Shown: positions 40,291 through 50,356 of the stretch, one piece after another
Position numbering within the stretch: the stretch's first letter is position 1
How the letters are laid out: every line of letters starts with the position of its first letter
Assembly: GCF_900089775.1 (NCBI RefSeq)
Contig: NZ_FLOB01000011.1
Span: forward strand, 45,923-109,922
Length of the DNA: 64,000 bases
DNA from: Marinomonas spartinae
GTDB lineage: Bacteria; Pseudomonadota; Gammaproteobacteria; Pseudomonadales; Marinomonadaceae
Direction of reading: 5' to 3'
Program-made: the position numbers and the translations under genes
The notes under the pieces: model-generated
The model's database searches: none
What the model was told of the DNA's origin: nothing
The model's input: only the letters and a program-made list of their open reading frames with translations

Positions 40291-41236
40291 TAATAACCTC
40301 CTTGTTACCTCTCTTATTCGTACCTCTGACTTCGACTAAAGAGCGCCCTTCTTCTTGCACATTAAGTTGCCAATCAGGAAACTCCGTTTGCCAACGCGCC
40401 AATAATGATTTCATCTCTTCCGTGGATAAACTCAACGCGACAAATACCTTGTGGTCGTAACTCTTCAACGAGGATAAACGCACCCGCTCTGGTAAAGCAC
40501 GGACCGCTGCTAATACTTTCGTCAACAAAGGCGAGGGAGAGTCATACAGAGAGATATCATGCGTAACTTGGTGATGCTCACCCGAAAGATGATCAAATTC
40601 TTTATTCAAATAATAATCATAAAGCAGCAACCCCACATTTAAGGCCACACAAACCGCAAAAAACGCCAACCATACGATTCGATGTCGATGACCAATGTCT
40701 CGATCGGGTTCAAACGGCAATAACGCCTGTTTTTGTAGACGAAATAGCCCGAATGGCAATGACTGATAAGCATTCCAATGGGAGAAGGACACCACACAGC
40801 AGCGTATGCCCACAGATTTGAAGGGACAGCATACTTGCTCAACTAAATTTTGATGGCAAGATAGCACGGCTAAATGAGAGCCTCGCCGATGTCGGGAGAC
40901 CTGATAATGAAACCACAAGGTTTCGGGAGGCGAGAAATGTTTTTCCGCAGCACAAGCCAGTGCCGCCAACGAGGCCAACTCCTTTGGCACCGCATAATCT
41001 AAGTCCTGCTCAGTACTCGACAGCCACTCGTCGGGCAAGACAATAAGGGCAAACGCTTTATTTTTGTAGCTATCTGGGTCAACCTGTGACTGAAGTTCGG
41101 CTAGGCTATTCTCACTTGGTGGCAAATCAGAAAAGTCTAATTGAGAATTTTTTTGAACAGGAATATGCTCAATATCATAAAAACGACATGATGTGGCGCT
41201 ATAAAACACCACACAATCTGGCGTAATCGGCTTCAT
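40262..41236 (-). CDS. PilM-PilN-like fusion (probable)
   Basis: The 324-residue product has a cytoplasmic N-terminal half (1-180) where PilM/HofM would lie. One transmembrane helix follows (about 186-205), then a coiled-coil region, and then a PilN-like periplasmic domain from about 235 with LLTKVLAAVRALPERVRLSSL and VFVALSLSTEEMKSLLARW. The N-terminal half lacks the clear actin-type ATP motifs of PilM and is about half its length, so it looks reduced. Position next to divergent mrcA matches pilM in other gammaproteobacteria. An alternative reading is HofM/HofN fused. Confidence 0.55.
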   Translation of the reverse strand: MKPITPDCVVFYSATSCRFYDIEHIPVQKNSQLDFSDLPPSENSLAELQSQVDPDSYKNKAFALIVLPDEWLSSTEQDLDYAVPKELASLAALACAAEKHFSPPETLWFHYQVSRHRRGSHLAVLSCHQNLVEQVCCPFKSVGIRCCVVSFSHWNAYQSLPFGLFRLQKQALLPFEPDRDIGHRHRIVWLAFFAVCVALNVGLLLYDYYLNKEFDHLSGEHHQVTHDISLYDSPSPLLTKVLAAVRALPERVRLSSLKSYDHKVFVALSLSTEEMKSLLARWQTEFPDWQLNVQEEGRSLVEVRGTNKRGNKEVINVGISISSG

Positions 41237-41346
41237 TATTCATCCTTGACGTATGCAGCTCGTAATTTACTAGGTATCCTACCAAATACTAGCAAGATAA
41301 CACGATTTGCTGCAAAGTTAAGCACCTACATTGTGATGAAGTTCGC

Positions 41347-41352
41347 TATAAT
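41347..41352 (+). promoter_or_regulatory. -10 hexamer for mrcA
   Basis: TATAAT lies 34 bases before the mrcA ATG at 41386 in the gap shared with the divergent pilus operon. No good -35 was seen at the proper distance. Confidence 0.4.
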
Positions 41353-41385
41353 GGCGCTTTTTTAATCCATCTGTATCGGATCTGT

Positions 41386-43842
41386 ATGTTGAAAGCACTC
41401 AAAATTTTCCTATATTTAACGGTATTTGGCGTCGTCAGTGGTGCCATTGCCACATTTGTCGTCTATGAACACGTCAAAGACCGTATTCCCACGGTGGCAG
41501 AGCTCAAAGACATCAAGTTACAAATCCCATTACGGATATACACAGCGGATCACAAATTAATTGGCGAGTTTGGCGAACAGCGTCGAACCCCTATTACCTA
41601 TGCCCAGTTACCACCAGGATTAGAACACGCCATTTTGTCTGCAGAAGACAGTAACTTCTATCACCACCCTGGAGTAGACATCATGGGCTTGGGGCGCGCC
41701 GCCATGCAATTGATTACCACAGGTCAAATTCAAGGTGGTGGTAGTACCATCACCATGCAGGTCGCCCGTAATTATTTTTTATCTTTCAAACAGACGTTTA
41801 CCCGTAAATTCACCGAAATCTTTATTTCCTTAAAAATGGAGCGCGAGCTTACCAAGCACGATATCCTAACCCTTTACGTCAACAAAATTTATTTGGGTAA
41901 TCGCGCGTACGGCTTCCAAGCCGCCTCTCAGGTTTACTACAACAAGCCCTTAAAAGATTTAGACATTGCCCAATATGCCATGTTGGCTGGACTGCCCAAA
42001 GCCCCATCCAGCTTTAACCCTGTGGCAAACCCATCGCGCGCTCTCATCCGCCGCAACTGGATTTTACAGCGCATGTTGTCCTTAGGCTACATCACCAAGG
42101 ATCAGTATCAAACGGCAGTAGAAGCACCAATTACTGCGAAAGACCACGGTATTACACCCCAAGTGGATGCTGGCTATGTGGCTGAAATGGTGCGTTCAGA
42201 ACTACACGATACCTATAAAGACGATCTCTATACGGCAGGCCTAACGGTCTACACCACCATTAATTCTAAAAAACAGAAAGACGCCAATGAAGCGATCTAC
42301 AATGGCGTACTGGCATACAACACTCGCCATGGTTACCGTGGCGTACTCGACAAAAAACCAGACTTATTGAAAGAGCCTCAAGCTGAGCAGATGAAAGCGC
42401 TGAACAGCTATCCAGGATTACAGAAGTGGCGAACCGCTCTGGTACTCTCCACAACGGATCAAACAGCCAACTTATTATTGTCTGATGGCACCACCTACAC
42501 CCTGCCATGGGATGGCATGAGCTGGGCCAAACCTTATATTGATGAAAACTCTCAAGGTCCAGCCCCCACTAAAACGACAGACATTATGCAAGCGGGTGAT
42601 ATTATCCGTGTCAGACCTGACAATCAGGGCTGGCAGCTTGCACAAATCCCCAAACTACAAAGTGCTCTGGTCTCTTTACGCAGCAAAGATGGGGCAATAC
42701 AAGCTCTAGTCGGTGGGTTTAACTACTACGAAAGTAAGTATAATCGTGTCACGCAATCCAAGCGGCAACCAGGCTCTAACTTCAAGCCCTTCATTTACTC
42801 CAGCGCCCTTAGCCACGGCTATACCGCTGCTACAACCATTAATGATGCGCCTGTGGTATTTAGTGATACGGGGCTAGCAAAAGCTTGGCGTCCAACCAAT
42901 GACGGTGGTAAGTTTTATGGTCCAACACGTTTACGACCCGCCTTATACCGCTCTCAAAACATCGTATCAGTTCGCCTGTTGGATGAATTGGGTATTACAC
43001 CCACACTGAAGTTCTTACGTCGCTTTGGCTTTAATCCAGACAATTTACCGCATAACCTGTCCCTTGCACTAGGCACCGCTAACCTGTCGCCACTGCAGAT
43101 AGCTACAGGGTATGCCGTGTTCTCCAATGGCGGCTATCAAGTCAAACCCTATTTGATTGATCACATTACGGATCGCCATAATAAAGTCATTTTCCAAGCC
43201 AACCCTGTCACGGTATGCGATAGCTGTACGCTGCTAGACAAGTCCTCTGATAGCGATCAGCAAATGGGCTTATTTAATACACCAGAAGGCGTGCGCAGTC
43301 TCCCTGTCGCACCGCAGGTTCTAGACCCAAGTGTCGATTACATCATGTATAGCATTATGCGAGACGTTATCAAACTCGGTACGGGACGTCGTGCTCGGGT
43401 TCTTGACCGTCCTGATCTTGCAGGTAAGACGGGTACCACCAACGATGGTAAAGATGCTTGGTTCTCTGGCTTTAATGGCAAGATCACCACAACTGTCTGG
43501 AGTGGCTTTGATAACTCCACCAGCTTAGGTCTGAATACAAATGGCTCAGAGGAATGGGGGGGATCCGTTTCCTTACCAACTTGGATCGATTATATGCGTC
43601 CCGCCTTAGCGGGCACACCGCCTGCATATATCTACAAACCGTCCTCGTTGATTACGGTTCGAATTGATCCAAAAACGGGACAACGAGCGTTACCAGGCCA
43701 GAAAAATGCTATCTTCGAGATCTTCCGTAAAGATCACGTACCACCGCGCCGCACACAAAGTAATTTAGGCTCAGACAGCGGTCAAGATAGTGATGCCCAG
43801 CAAGAAAAGCAAACCGATAACGCGCTGGAAAACCTTTTCTAA
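41386..43842 (+). CDS. mrcA: Penicillin-binding protein 1A (bifunctional)
   Basis: This enzyme polymerises glycan strands and cross-links them in the periplasm. The 818-residue product has an N-terminal membrane anchor (about 7-27) and a glycosyltransferase domain with SAEDSNFYHHPGVD near 85 and GGSTITMQVARNYF near 125. A transpeptidase domain follows with the SxxK motif in RQPGSNFKPFIYSS near 465, SQN near 525 and GKTGTTNDGKDAWF near 682. Length and order match the PonA/MrcA type. It is divergent from the pil operon and ends at a strong terminator. Confidence 0.95.
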   Translation: MLKALKIFLYLTVFGVVSGAIATFVVYEHVKDRIPTVAELKDIKLQIPLRIYTADHKLIGEFGEQRRTPITYAQLPPGLEHAILSAEDSNFYHHPGVDIMGLGRAAMQLITTGQIQGGGSTITMQVARNYFLSFKQTFTRKFTEIFISLKMERELTKHDILTLYVNKIYLGNRAYGFQAASQVYYNKPLKDLDIAQYAMLAGLPKAPSSFNPVANPSRALIRRNWILQRMLSLGYITKDQYQTAVEAPITAKDHGITPQVDAGYVAEMVRSELHDTYKDDLYTAGLTVYTTINSKKQKDANEAIYNGVLAYNTRHGYRGVLDKKPDLLKEPQAEQMKALNSYPGLQKWRTALVLSTTDQTANLLLSDGTTYTLPWDGMSWAKPYIDENSQGPAPTKTTDIMQAGDIIRVRPDNQGWQLAQIPKLQSALVSLRSKDGAIQALVGGFNYYESKYNRVTQSKRQPGSNFKPFIYSSALSHGYTAATTINDAPVVFSDTGLAKAWRPTNDGGKFYGPTRLRPALYRSQNIVSVRLLDELGITPTLKFLRRFGFNPDNLPHNLSLALGTANLSPLQIATGYAVFSNGGYQVKPYLIDHITDRHNKVIFQANPVTVCDSCTLLDKSSDSDQQMGLFNTPEGVRSLPVAPQVLDPSVDYIMYSIMRDVIKLGTGRRARVLDRPDLAGKTGTTNDGKDAWFSGFNGKITTTVWSGFDNSTSLGLNTNGSEEWGGSVSLPTWIDYMRPALAGTPPAYIYKPSSLITVRIDPKTGQRALPGQKNAIFEIFRKDHVPPRRTQSNLGSDSGQDSDAQQEKQTDNALENLF

Positions 43843-43885
43843 CCAAGCGGTTATTAGGCTGAAGTTAAAGCATCCGCTCTACAGC

Positions 43886-43914
43886 AAAAACCAAGCTCAT
43901 GGCTTGGTTTTTTT
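43886..43914 (+). terminator. Terminator of mrcA
   Basis: ACCAAGC and GCTTGGT flank a short loop, followed by seven T residues on the plus strand, 45 bases after the mrcA stop. Confidence 0.88.
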
Positions 43915-43967
43915 GTCTGTAGTGTTGGTAATACGTGATGCCTAGAGCGCACTGAGCCTAGACAGAC

Positions 43968-44528
43968 TCAAGCCCACTTTTGTGCTGGGGCTTGATACCC
44001 TTCAAACGCCGCCAATAAATCTTCAGGAGTTTGAGCGCGAATCAACATGTCTACATAAGGAGCTTTGACAAAACCCGCTTCAAACATACGATCAACCATC
44101 GTAAATAAGGGATCATAAAAGCCTTCAATATTGTAAAAGGCACAAGGCTTTTCATGAAGACCAATCTGCGCCCAAGTCCAGACTTCAAAAATTTCTTCTA
44201 AGGTGCCAATGCCACCCGGTAACGCCACAAAGGCATCAGCCAATTCCGCCATTTTGGCTTTACGCTCATGCATGTCTTCAACCACGTATAAATCGGTTAA
44301 ATTGGGGTGAGCTATCTCTTTATCTTCAAGGTGCTTGGTAATCACGCCAATGACGTTACCGCCTGCGGCAATCATTGCATCGGCCATCTCACCCATTAGC
44401 CCAACTTTCCCACCACCATATACCACTTCAATACCTTGCTCAGCAAAATAGGTGGCCAGTGCCTTCACACCCGCAACGAAATTAGGATTGTTTCCTTTCG
44501 CAGAGCCACAATAAATCGCAACTTTCAT
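43968..44528 (-). CDS. LOG-family protein (nucleoside 5'-monophosphate phosphoribohydrolase type)
   Basis: The 186-residue product is a Rossmann-like TIGR00730/LOG protein. Family motifs are VAIYCGSAKGNNPNF at the N terminus, YGGGKVGLMGEMADA near residue 37 and the active-site LPGGIGTLEE near 106. Members cleave nucleotide monophosphates to base and ribose 5-phosphate; the plant members make cytokinins. ATG at 44528 has AGGA five bases upstream; longer starts at 44534 and 44540 are possible. It stands alone downstream of the malic enzyme terminator. Confidence 0.87.
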   Translation of the reverse strand: MKVAIYCGSAKGNNPNFVAGVKALATYFAEQGIEVVYGGGKVGLMGEMADAMIAAGGNVIGVITKHLEDKEIAHPNLTDLYVVEDMHERKAKMAELADAFVALPGGIGTLEEIFEVWTWAQIGLHEKPCAFYNIEGFYDPLFTMVDRMFEAGFVKAPYVDMLIRAQTPEDLLAAFEGYQAPAQKWA

Positions 44529-44596
44529 ATCCATCCTCATTCTGTTGATGTTCTATTGAGTATCTTTTTTATTATGTTCACAAGTATCAGAAACAA

Positions 44597-44625
44597 AAAA
44601 GACGATGTTCATCAACATCGCCTTT
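44597..44625 (-). terminator. Terminator of the malic enzyme gene
   Basis: CGATGTT-CATC-AACATCG at 44603-44620 is a perfect 7-base-pair hairpin, followed on the minus strand by TCTTTTTTG. It lies 49 bases past the malic enzyme stop. Confidence 0.85.
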
Positions 44626-44673
44626 TCATGGTGCCTGTCGCCTTGCTATAAAACACAAGACGAGACCTTCGGT

Positions 44674-45942
44674 TTACACACCAAATTGGTCTAGATTCTG
44701 CAACGGGTAAAAATCAGGGTAAGGTAAAGTTGCTACTCCCGATTCAATCGCGGCTTTTGCAACGGCATCCGATACGACCGTTAGCAAACGTGTGTCCATT
44801 GGTTTTGGCAGAATATATTCTTTACCAAAACTCAATGCAGCCCCACCATAAGCGGCCACGACATCAGCAGGCGCTTCTTCTTTGGCCAGATTCTTAAGTG
44901 CGTGAACAGCGGCGATTTTCATCTCTTCATTGATCTTAGTCGCACGTACATCTAACGCACCACGGAAGATAAAGGGAAAGCCCAAAACATTGTTTACCTG
45001 ATTTGGGTAATCAGAACGGCCTGTCGCCATGATCAAGTCATCACGAGCCGCACGGGCAAGATCTGGATTAATTTCAGGATCAGGATTAGAACAAGCAAAG
45101 ACAATTGGATTGGGTGCCATCTTAGCCAGCTGCTCGCCGGTTAAAAGATCTGGACCAGACACACCAATGAACACATCGGCGCCATCGATTGCGTCGTCCA
45201 ATGTACGCTTGTCTGTTTCATTCGCAAACATCGCTTTGAATTGGTTCAAATCATCGCGACCAGAATGAATCACCCCCTTACGGTCAAGCACAAAGATGTT
45301 CTCAATTTGCGCGCCACAGGCAATGATCAGCTTCATACACGCCGTGGCAGCTGCTCCAGCACCAAGACAGACAATTTTTGCTGTTTCGATGTCTTTGCCT
45401 TGCAACTCAAGGGCATTCAATAAACCAGCAGCGGTAACAATTGCCGTACCATGTTGGTCATCGTGAAAAACAGGGATAGAGCAACGCTCAATCAACTGGC
45501 GCTCGATTTCGAAACACTCAGGGGCCTTGATATCTTCTAAATTGATACCGCCGTAGGTATTCGCAATACGTGCCACCGTATCGATGAAAGCTTGTGGACT
45601 TTCTGATTCGACTTCCACATCAACAGAGTTTACACCAGCAAAGCGCTTGAATAAAACGCCCTTACCTTCCATAACCGGTTTACTTGCTAATGGACCGATA
45701 TTGCCAAGACCAAGAACCGCCGTGCCATCCGAAATGACAGCCACAAGATTCCCCTTACCCGTATAGCGGTACGCGGCTTCTGGATCCTTGGCGATTTCAC
45801 GGCAAGGCTCAGCGACACCAGGGCTGTAAGCCAAGGATAAATCGCGAGCCGTTGCTGTAGGTTTGGTGATAGTGACGCTTAGCTTTCCAGGTACTGGATT
45901 TTCATGGTACTCCAGTGCAGCTTTTTTTAGATCTTCTGCCAT
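44674..45942 (-). CDS. maeB: NADP-dependent malic enzyme, short form
   Basis: This enzyme decarboxylates malate to pyruvate and makes NADPH. The 422-residue product begins [16 protein letters not shown] and shows the catalytic Tyr/Lys regions ([24 protein letters not shown]), metal site FHDDQHGTA and nucleotide motif [12 protein letters not shown]. It lacks the C-terminal phosphotransacetylase domain of MaeB from E. coli, as in the short bacterial form. A frame open to 46170 would add 76 unrelated residues; GGAAA before ATG at 45942 marks the start. Confidence 0.92.
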   Translation of the reverse strand: MAEDLKKAALEYHENPVPGKLSVTITKPTATARDLSLAYSPGVAEPCREIAKDPEAAYRYTGKGNLVAVISDGTAVLGLGNIGPLASKPVMEGKGVLFKRFAGVNSVDVEVESESPQAFIDTVARIANTYGGINLEDIKAPECFEIERQLIERCSIPVFHDDQHGTAIVTAAGLLNALELQGKDIETAKIVCLGAGAAATACMKLIIACGAQIENIFVLDRKGVIHSGRDDLNQFKAMFANETDKRTLDDAIDGADVFIGVSGPDLLTGEQLAKMAPNPIVFACSNPDPEINPDLARAARDDLIMATGRSDYPNQVNNVLGFPFIFRGALDVRATKINEEMKIAAVHALKNLAKEEAPADVVAAYGGAALSFGKEYILPKPMDTRLLTVVSDAVAKAAIESGVATLPYPDFYPLQNLDQFGV

Positions 45943-46066
45943 TTTGATGTTTCCGTCTCTAATTTGGTGTTTTATTAAAAAATACAAATTGGGCCTTGAT
46001 TTTGACGATATTACGCCAAAAAATGACACCTTATTATTATATACACAGAATAGCCTATCACATCTC

Positions 46067-46861
46067 TCATTCGGGCATACCCAAATCCTGTAAATCATTT
46101 GGGTGTTTGACCGACAAAACCCAAGATTTATAGCGTGATGAGCGGCTTTTTCTATGATGTTGCCAACCACGGACTTCGACGTTATGCCCTTTTAAAAAGT
46201 AGACTTTCTGGGCAGGCCAATAGTCCTCAGAACTGAGGGGTAAATGAATAACCAGATCATGATCTGTCGCCAGCCACCAGCCACCTCGGTTCTTCGTGAT
46301 GGACGAGATCACTACCTGTGATACAACAAAACCGCTGTGCGGTCGCCACGCCAGTGATTGCGTCCAAACTCCGAGCCCCGCCTTACGAGCGGTTTGCTCT
46401 GCTTGAATAAAACAAGATTGATAAGCCACATTAGGTGGTATCGCAATACGATATCCAAGCCCTTTCGATAGTAACTGACTTGATAATGAAATACGATCTT
46501 TATCGAAAACGTAAAATAGATAACGTCCGTAATGATCACGAGGCTCTTTCCCTGCCTGCAAGTAGACATAGTTGCCCACTAAGGCTCGTAACGTCTGAGT
46601 CGCCGCTACGGCATAAGGCTCGTGATGACCTTTTTTATGGTCTAATTCTGGGGTATTAATGCCAATAAAGCGCACTCTTTTACCATCGCTAAGATAAAGA
46701 GTATCGCCATCGACTACGCGTTGTACTTTAGCACGTTCAAGCAGCCCTTTAGCGTGACATAAGGCATTATCTGGCGAGGTCTTGGCAACCCCAGTAGCGC
46801 AAAATACAAACAAAAAAAGCGCCAAGACAACTTGACGCTTTTTCTGGGAAAACACGTTCAT
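46067..46861 (-). CDS. Secreted staphylococcal-nuclease-like (SNase) protein
   Basis: The 264-residue precursor has a signal peptide (about 1-26, ending GVA) and an SNase/thermonuclease domain at about 40-170. Motifs are VVDGDTLYL, VRFIGINTPELD and DHYGRYLFYV, which hold the calcium and catalytic Arg/Glu sites. A cysteine-containing C-terminal tail of about 90 residues follows, without recognisable domain. It should act outside the cytoplasm on nucleic acid. It starts eight bases after the rpmE stop, so both may be on one transcript, which is an unusual pairing. Confidence 0.85.
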   Translation of the reverse strand: MNVFSQKKRQVVLALFLFVFCATGVAKTSPDNALCHAKGLLERAKVQRVVDGDTLYLSDGKRVRFIGINTPELDHKKGHHEPYAVAATQTLRALVGNYVYLQAGKEPRDHYGRYLFYVFDKDRISLSSQLLSKGLGYRIAIPPNVAYQSCFIQAEQTARKAGLGVWTQSLAWRPHSGFVVSQVVISSITKNRGGWWLATDHDLVIHLPLSSEDYWPAQKVYFLKGHNVEVRGWQHHRKSRSSRYKSWVLSVKHPNDLQDLGMPE

Positions 46862-46869
46862 TCAGCCAA

Positions 46870-47085
46870 TTACTTAGTTGAACGACGCGCTCCGAAACGC
46901 TTCTTAAAGCGATCAACACGACCACCAGTATCCAACATTTTCTGTTGGCCTGTGTAGAAAGGGTGACATTGGCTACATACGTCGATGTGCATGTCTTTGC
47001 CAGCAGTCGAATTAAGAGTCAATGTGTTACCACAAGTACAAGTTGCAGTAATAGTTGCGTAATTTGGGTGGATATCTTTTTTCAT
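46870..47085 (-). CDS. rpmE: Ribosomal protein L31, zinc-binding form
   Basis: The 71-residue L31 of the large ribosomal subunit carries the zinc-binding cysteines (TCTCG at residues 15-19 and CSQC at 37-40), so it is the C+ form rather than the zinc-free paralogue. The sequence [20 protein letters not shown] is typical. It is located next to priA in the divergent orientation, as in many gammaproteobacteria. The downstream nuclease gene starts after eight bases. Confidence 0.97.
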   Translation of the reverse strand: MKKDIHPNYATITATCTCGNTLTLNSTAGKDMHIDVCSQCHPFYTGQQKMLDTGGRVDRFKKRFGARRSTK

Positions 47086-47368
47086 TGCGTTTACCTCAAG
47101 TTTGGTGTGCCGCCACTTAGTCTAATAATTAGCTTTCGCCGTCTACAAATGGGCTTTCGCCTAGCCAAGCACCGCACGATTCGTTGTACAGACATTGTAC
47201 AGTGGTTCCAAGAGCTGCGTATTTTAGGGATCAATTGACTAATCAGCAACCTTTTTATAGCGCTTTATCAATAAAATTCTCTCTCGCACCTACTAGCCAG
47301 AGTAACGTACACTAGAGAGACTAGGATCCATTAGATGTATTTTTCGATATAAGGTTACGATTCCAAGC

Positions 47369-49603
47369 ATGCAAGAGTCGCTTCTTACTCCTTACCCATA
47401 CGCTCAAGTGGCGCTACCTGTGCCCATGCGTACGCTATTTGACTATAAAATCCCTAAGGCCATGGCATTACGTCACGCCTTGCAGCCAGGCATGCGAGTG
47501 AAAGTCCCTTTTGGAAAAGGCAGTCGTCTAGGGGTCATCGTTACCTTCAGTCAGACAAGCGAATGGGACGAAAGCCAGCTAAAATCCCTCACATCTCTGA
47601 AAGATGAAGCCCCAGTTATTCCGGCTGAACTCATGGCCTTATCTGAATGGGCGGCACGTTATTACCACCACCCCATCGGCGATGTGATTTTTCATGCTCT
47701 GCCCGTTTCCTTACGAAAAGGCGAAAACGCTGAGTTTCGAACGGAAAACTGGTGGTTTGTGACTGAGGCTGGCCAAGCAATCGATATTGAATTGCTCAGT
47801 CGAGCCCCTCGCCAACAAGACTTCTTAAAAGCTGTACAACAACACCCAAATGGCATGAGCCAAAACGCCATATCCATACTCGGTCTCATGCCGAATGCTG
47901 GCAAGTCTCTTGAAGAGAAAGGTCTAGTCAGGCGCGAACAGCGCGCTTTCAATACGGCGGGCGAAAAGCACTCTCATCAAACGCAAGTCCCACCTGTGTT
48001 GAATCGTGAGCAAACCATGGCCATGGAAGAAATACTTGATATGCGAAATCGCTTTGCAGTGGCATTGTTGGATGGCATTACCGGCAGTGGTAAAACCGAA
48101 GTATTCTTACGTGTCATGGAGAAACTGATCGCCGAGGACAAACAAATTCTCGTTATGGTGCCAGAAATCGGCTTGACGCCACAAACCTTTAAGCGCTTTG
48201 AAAACCGTCTCAATACCAATATTGTACTGATGCATTCCAACATGACGGATCGAGAGCGTCTAGATGCCTGGCTGTTGTCCTCAAGTGGTCATGCCAAGGT
48301 CATTATCGGCACACGCTCGGCCGCCTTTGTTCCCGCCGCCAACCTTGGCATGATTATCATAGATGAAGAGCATGACGCTTCTTACAAACAACATGAAGGT
48401 TTCCGTTATCACGCACGGGACTTGGCCATCAAACGCGCCCAGAATCTAAGTATTCCGGTACTGTTGGCGTCGGCAACACCTTCCTTTGAAAGCCTCGCCA
48501 ATGCCTTACAAAAGCGTTTTACTTGGCTAAAATTACGTCAGCGGGCTGGCAACGCCCACATTCCAGAAATGGAGCGAGTGGATTTACGAGGCCAAACGCT
48601 GGTTCACGGCTTCAGTGAACAGGCTCTACAAGCTATGAAGCGCTGTTTAGATCAACGTGAACAAGTGCTGATTTTTTTAAATCGCCGAGGCTATGCCCCA
48701 ACACTCATGTGTCACGATTGTGGCTGGATTGCCAGTTGTGATCACTGTGATGTCAATCTCACCGTGCACAAACGCGCCAATAAACTCCACTGCCACCATT
48801 GTGATGCGCAAAAGGCGCTGATTCATACCTGCCCTGAATGCCAATCAACTGAGCTTTTCACCGTGGGCGAAGGGACAGAACAAATCGAGACGCAATTAAG
48901 CCCTTTATTCAAAGACGTACCGATTTTACGCATTGACCGAGACAGCACCCAGCGCAAATCGGCGATGACGCAACTAACACAAAAAATCCATGAGCACGAC
49001 CAAGCCATCTTAATCGGCACTCAAATGCTTGCTAAAGGGCATCATTTTCCCAACGTGACATTGGTCATCATTATGGATGCCGACGCGGGGTTATTTTCAG
49101 CGGACTTTCGTGGCATGGAACGAACGGCCCAGCTCATCACCCAAGTAGCGGGAAGAGCAGGACGTGCGAAAAAGCCAGGTCATGTGTTACTGCAAACCTA
49201 CCATCCTGACCACGCCGCCATCGAGTGCCTATGTACATTAGGCTATGAGCAGTTTGCTTTAAATGGCCTTTCAGAGCGTAAAGCGCTCTCTCTACCACCT
49301 TTCTACCATCAGGTATTAATTCGCGCCGAATCTGGCAATGAACAAGAGGCCATGCAACTCTTGACCAAGATGCGCCTAGAGCTTGAACCTCATATCCCTC
49401 AGGATATCTCTATGGTTGGCCCTTACACCGCTATTATCGTTCGTAAAGCGGGTCAACATCGCGCCCTGCTGTCGCTTAAATCGTCCCACCGCGCGCCACT
49501 TCATCAAGTGACCGCCATGATGACCACGTGGCTAGAACAAGCCACTCGCCAACAACATAAAGTTCGCTACGCGGTCGATGTGGATCCACTGGAAACCTAT
49601 TAG
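47369..49603 (+). CDS. priA: Primosomal protein N' (replication restart helicase)
   Basis: PriA recognises stalled or repaired replication forks and reloads DnaB. The 744-residue product has an N-terminal DNA-binding region and a helicase core with Walker A GITGSGKTEVF near residue 232 and the DEEHDASYKQ box near 332. A zinc-binding insertion is rich in cysteines (CHDCGWIASCDHC and HCHHCDAQ, CPEC) near 445-490. The C-terminal part has GRAGRAKKPGHVLLQTY. Length and layout are normal. Confidence 0.96.
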   Translation: MQESLLTPYPYAQVALPVPMRTLFDYKIPKAMALRHALQPGMRVKVPFGKGSRLGVIVTFSQTSEWDESQLKSLTSLKDEAPVIPAELMALSEWAARYYHHPIGDVIFHALPVSLRKGENAEFRTENWWFVTEAGQAIDIELLSRAPRQQDFLKAVQQHPNGMSQNAISILGLMPNAGKSLEEKGLVRREQRAFNTAGEKHSHQTQVPPVLNREQTMAMEEILDMRNRFAVALLDGITGSGKTEVFLRVMEKLIAEDKQILVMVPEIGLTPQTFKRFENRLNTNIVLMHSNMTDRERLDAWLLSSSGHAKVIIGTRSAAFVPAANLGMIIIDEEHDASYKQHEGFRYHARDLAIKRAQNLSIPVLLASATPSFESLANALQKRFTWLKLRQRAGNAHIPEMERVDLRGQTLVHGFSEQALQAMKRCLDQREQVLIFLNRRGYAPTLMCHDCGWIASCDHCDVNLTVHKRANKLHCHHCDAQKALIHTCPECQSTELFTVGEGTEQIETQLSPLFKDVPILRIDRDSTQRKSAMTQLTQKIHEHDQAILIGTQMLAKGHHFPNVTLVIIMDADAGLFSADFRGMERTAQLITQVAGRAGRAKKPGHVLLQTYHPDHAAIECLCTLGYEQFALNGLSERKALSLPPFYHQVLIRAESGNEQEAMQLLTKMRLELEPHIPQDISMVGPYTAIIVRKAGQHRALLSLKSSHRAPLHQVTAMMTTWLEQATRQQHKVRYAVDVDPLETY

Positions 49604-49705
49604 AAAACGCTAAATCGTCAATCCACGAGGCATTTACTTTACCTAGACTGGAAACTTAAGGATCAAGCCAGCATAATGTGCCCTATTTCTAACAAAGCCT
49701 AAACT

Positions 49706-50344
49706 ATGTTTACACCAATCAATATTGCTGCCAAAGGAAATCGACCGAAAAAGGGTGCAACTCGCCGGACGCCCCCTCCACCAAAACGTAAAACCCCTTG
49801 GTGGTTATGGATTATTGTTCCGGTGATTCTAATCGCCTTTATTTACGGTTTAACCAAACTAAGTCATGTAAAGCAAAAGCCGGTCACTCAACCTGTTCCA
49901 GCCGCGCAGCCAAGGATCGAAAGCAAAGCCGCGCCTAAAGCAGAAACGAAGAAAGCTGAGCCACAAAAAGCGGAGACAAAAGCGACGGCAAAAAAGAAAG
50001 AGTCGTTTGATTTTTATAGCATTTTACAAGATAGTGAGGTCAAAACAGGGCATGTTAAGGCCTATCAATACGAGCCTCGTGGTGAACAAGATTTCCTCTA
50101 CATGCTTCAAGCGGCCTCCTTTAGAAACCCTAAAGATGCAGATCGTTTACGTGCCAAGCTGATTCTATCCGGTATTGTCGACACCAGCGTACGCAAAACC
50201 ATTAGTACGAAAGATGGTAAACCTTGGTATCGAGTCGTCATTGGGCCATTCAATGATCGTTCTAGAATGAACCACATAGAAGACAAACTGGTCGATATGC
50301 GCATCGAGTCTTACCCTTACAAAATTAAAAAAGAAAACCAATAA
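49706..50344 (+). CDS. ftsN: FtsN-like SPOR-domain cell division protein
   Basis: The 212-residue bitopic protein has a basic, proline-rich cytoplasmic tail, one membrane helix at about 31-49, an Ala/Lys/Glu-rich linker and a C-terminal SPOR domain (about 125-205, with FLYMLQAASFRNPKDADRLR and WYRVVIGPF). It binds septal peptidoglycan and activates septal synthesis. The order priA, ftsN, hslV supports the name. The linker is shorter than in E. coli FtsN. Confidence 0.83.
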   Translation: MFTPINIAAKGNRPKKGATRRTPPPPKRKTPWWLWIIVPVILIAFIYGLTKLSHVKQKPVTQPVPAAQPRIESKAAPKAETKKAEPQKAETKATAKKKESFDFYSILQDSEVKTGHVKAYQYEPRGEQDFLYMLQAASFRNPKDADRLRAKLILSGIVDTSVRKTISTKDGKPWYRVVIGPFNDRSRMNHIEDKLVDMRIESYPYKIKKENQ

Positions 50345-50356
50345 TCTTTGCTTATT

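Noticed and set aside
45943..46170. N-terminal extension of the malic enzyme by 76 residues
   Set aside because: The added residues do not resemble malic enzymes and overlap the end of the nuclease gene. A ribosome site lies before the ATG at 45942.
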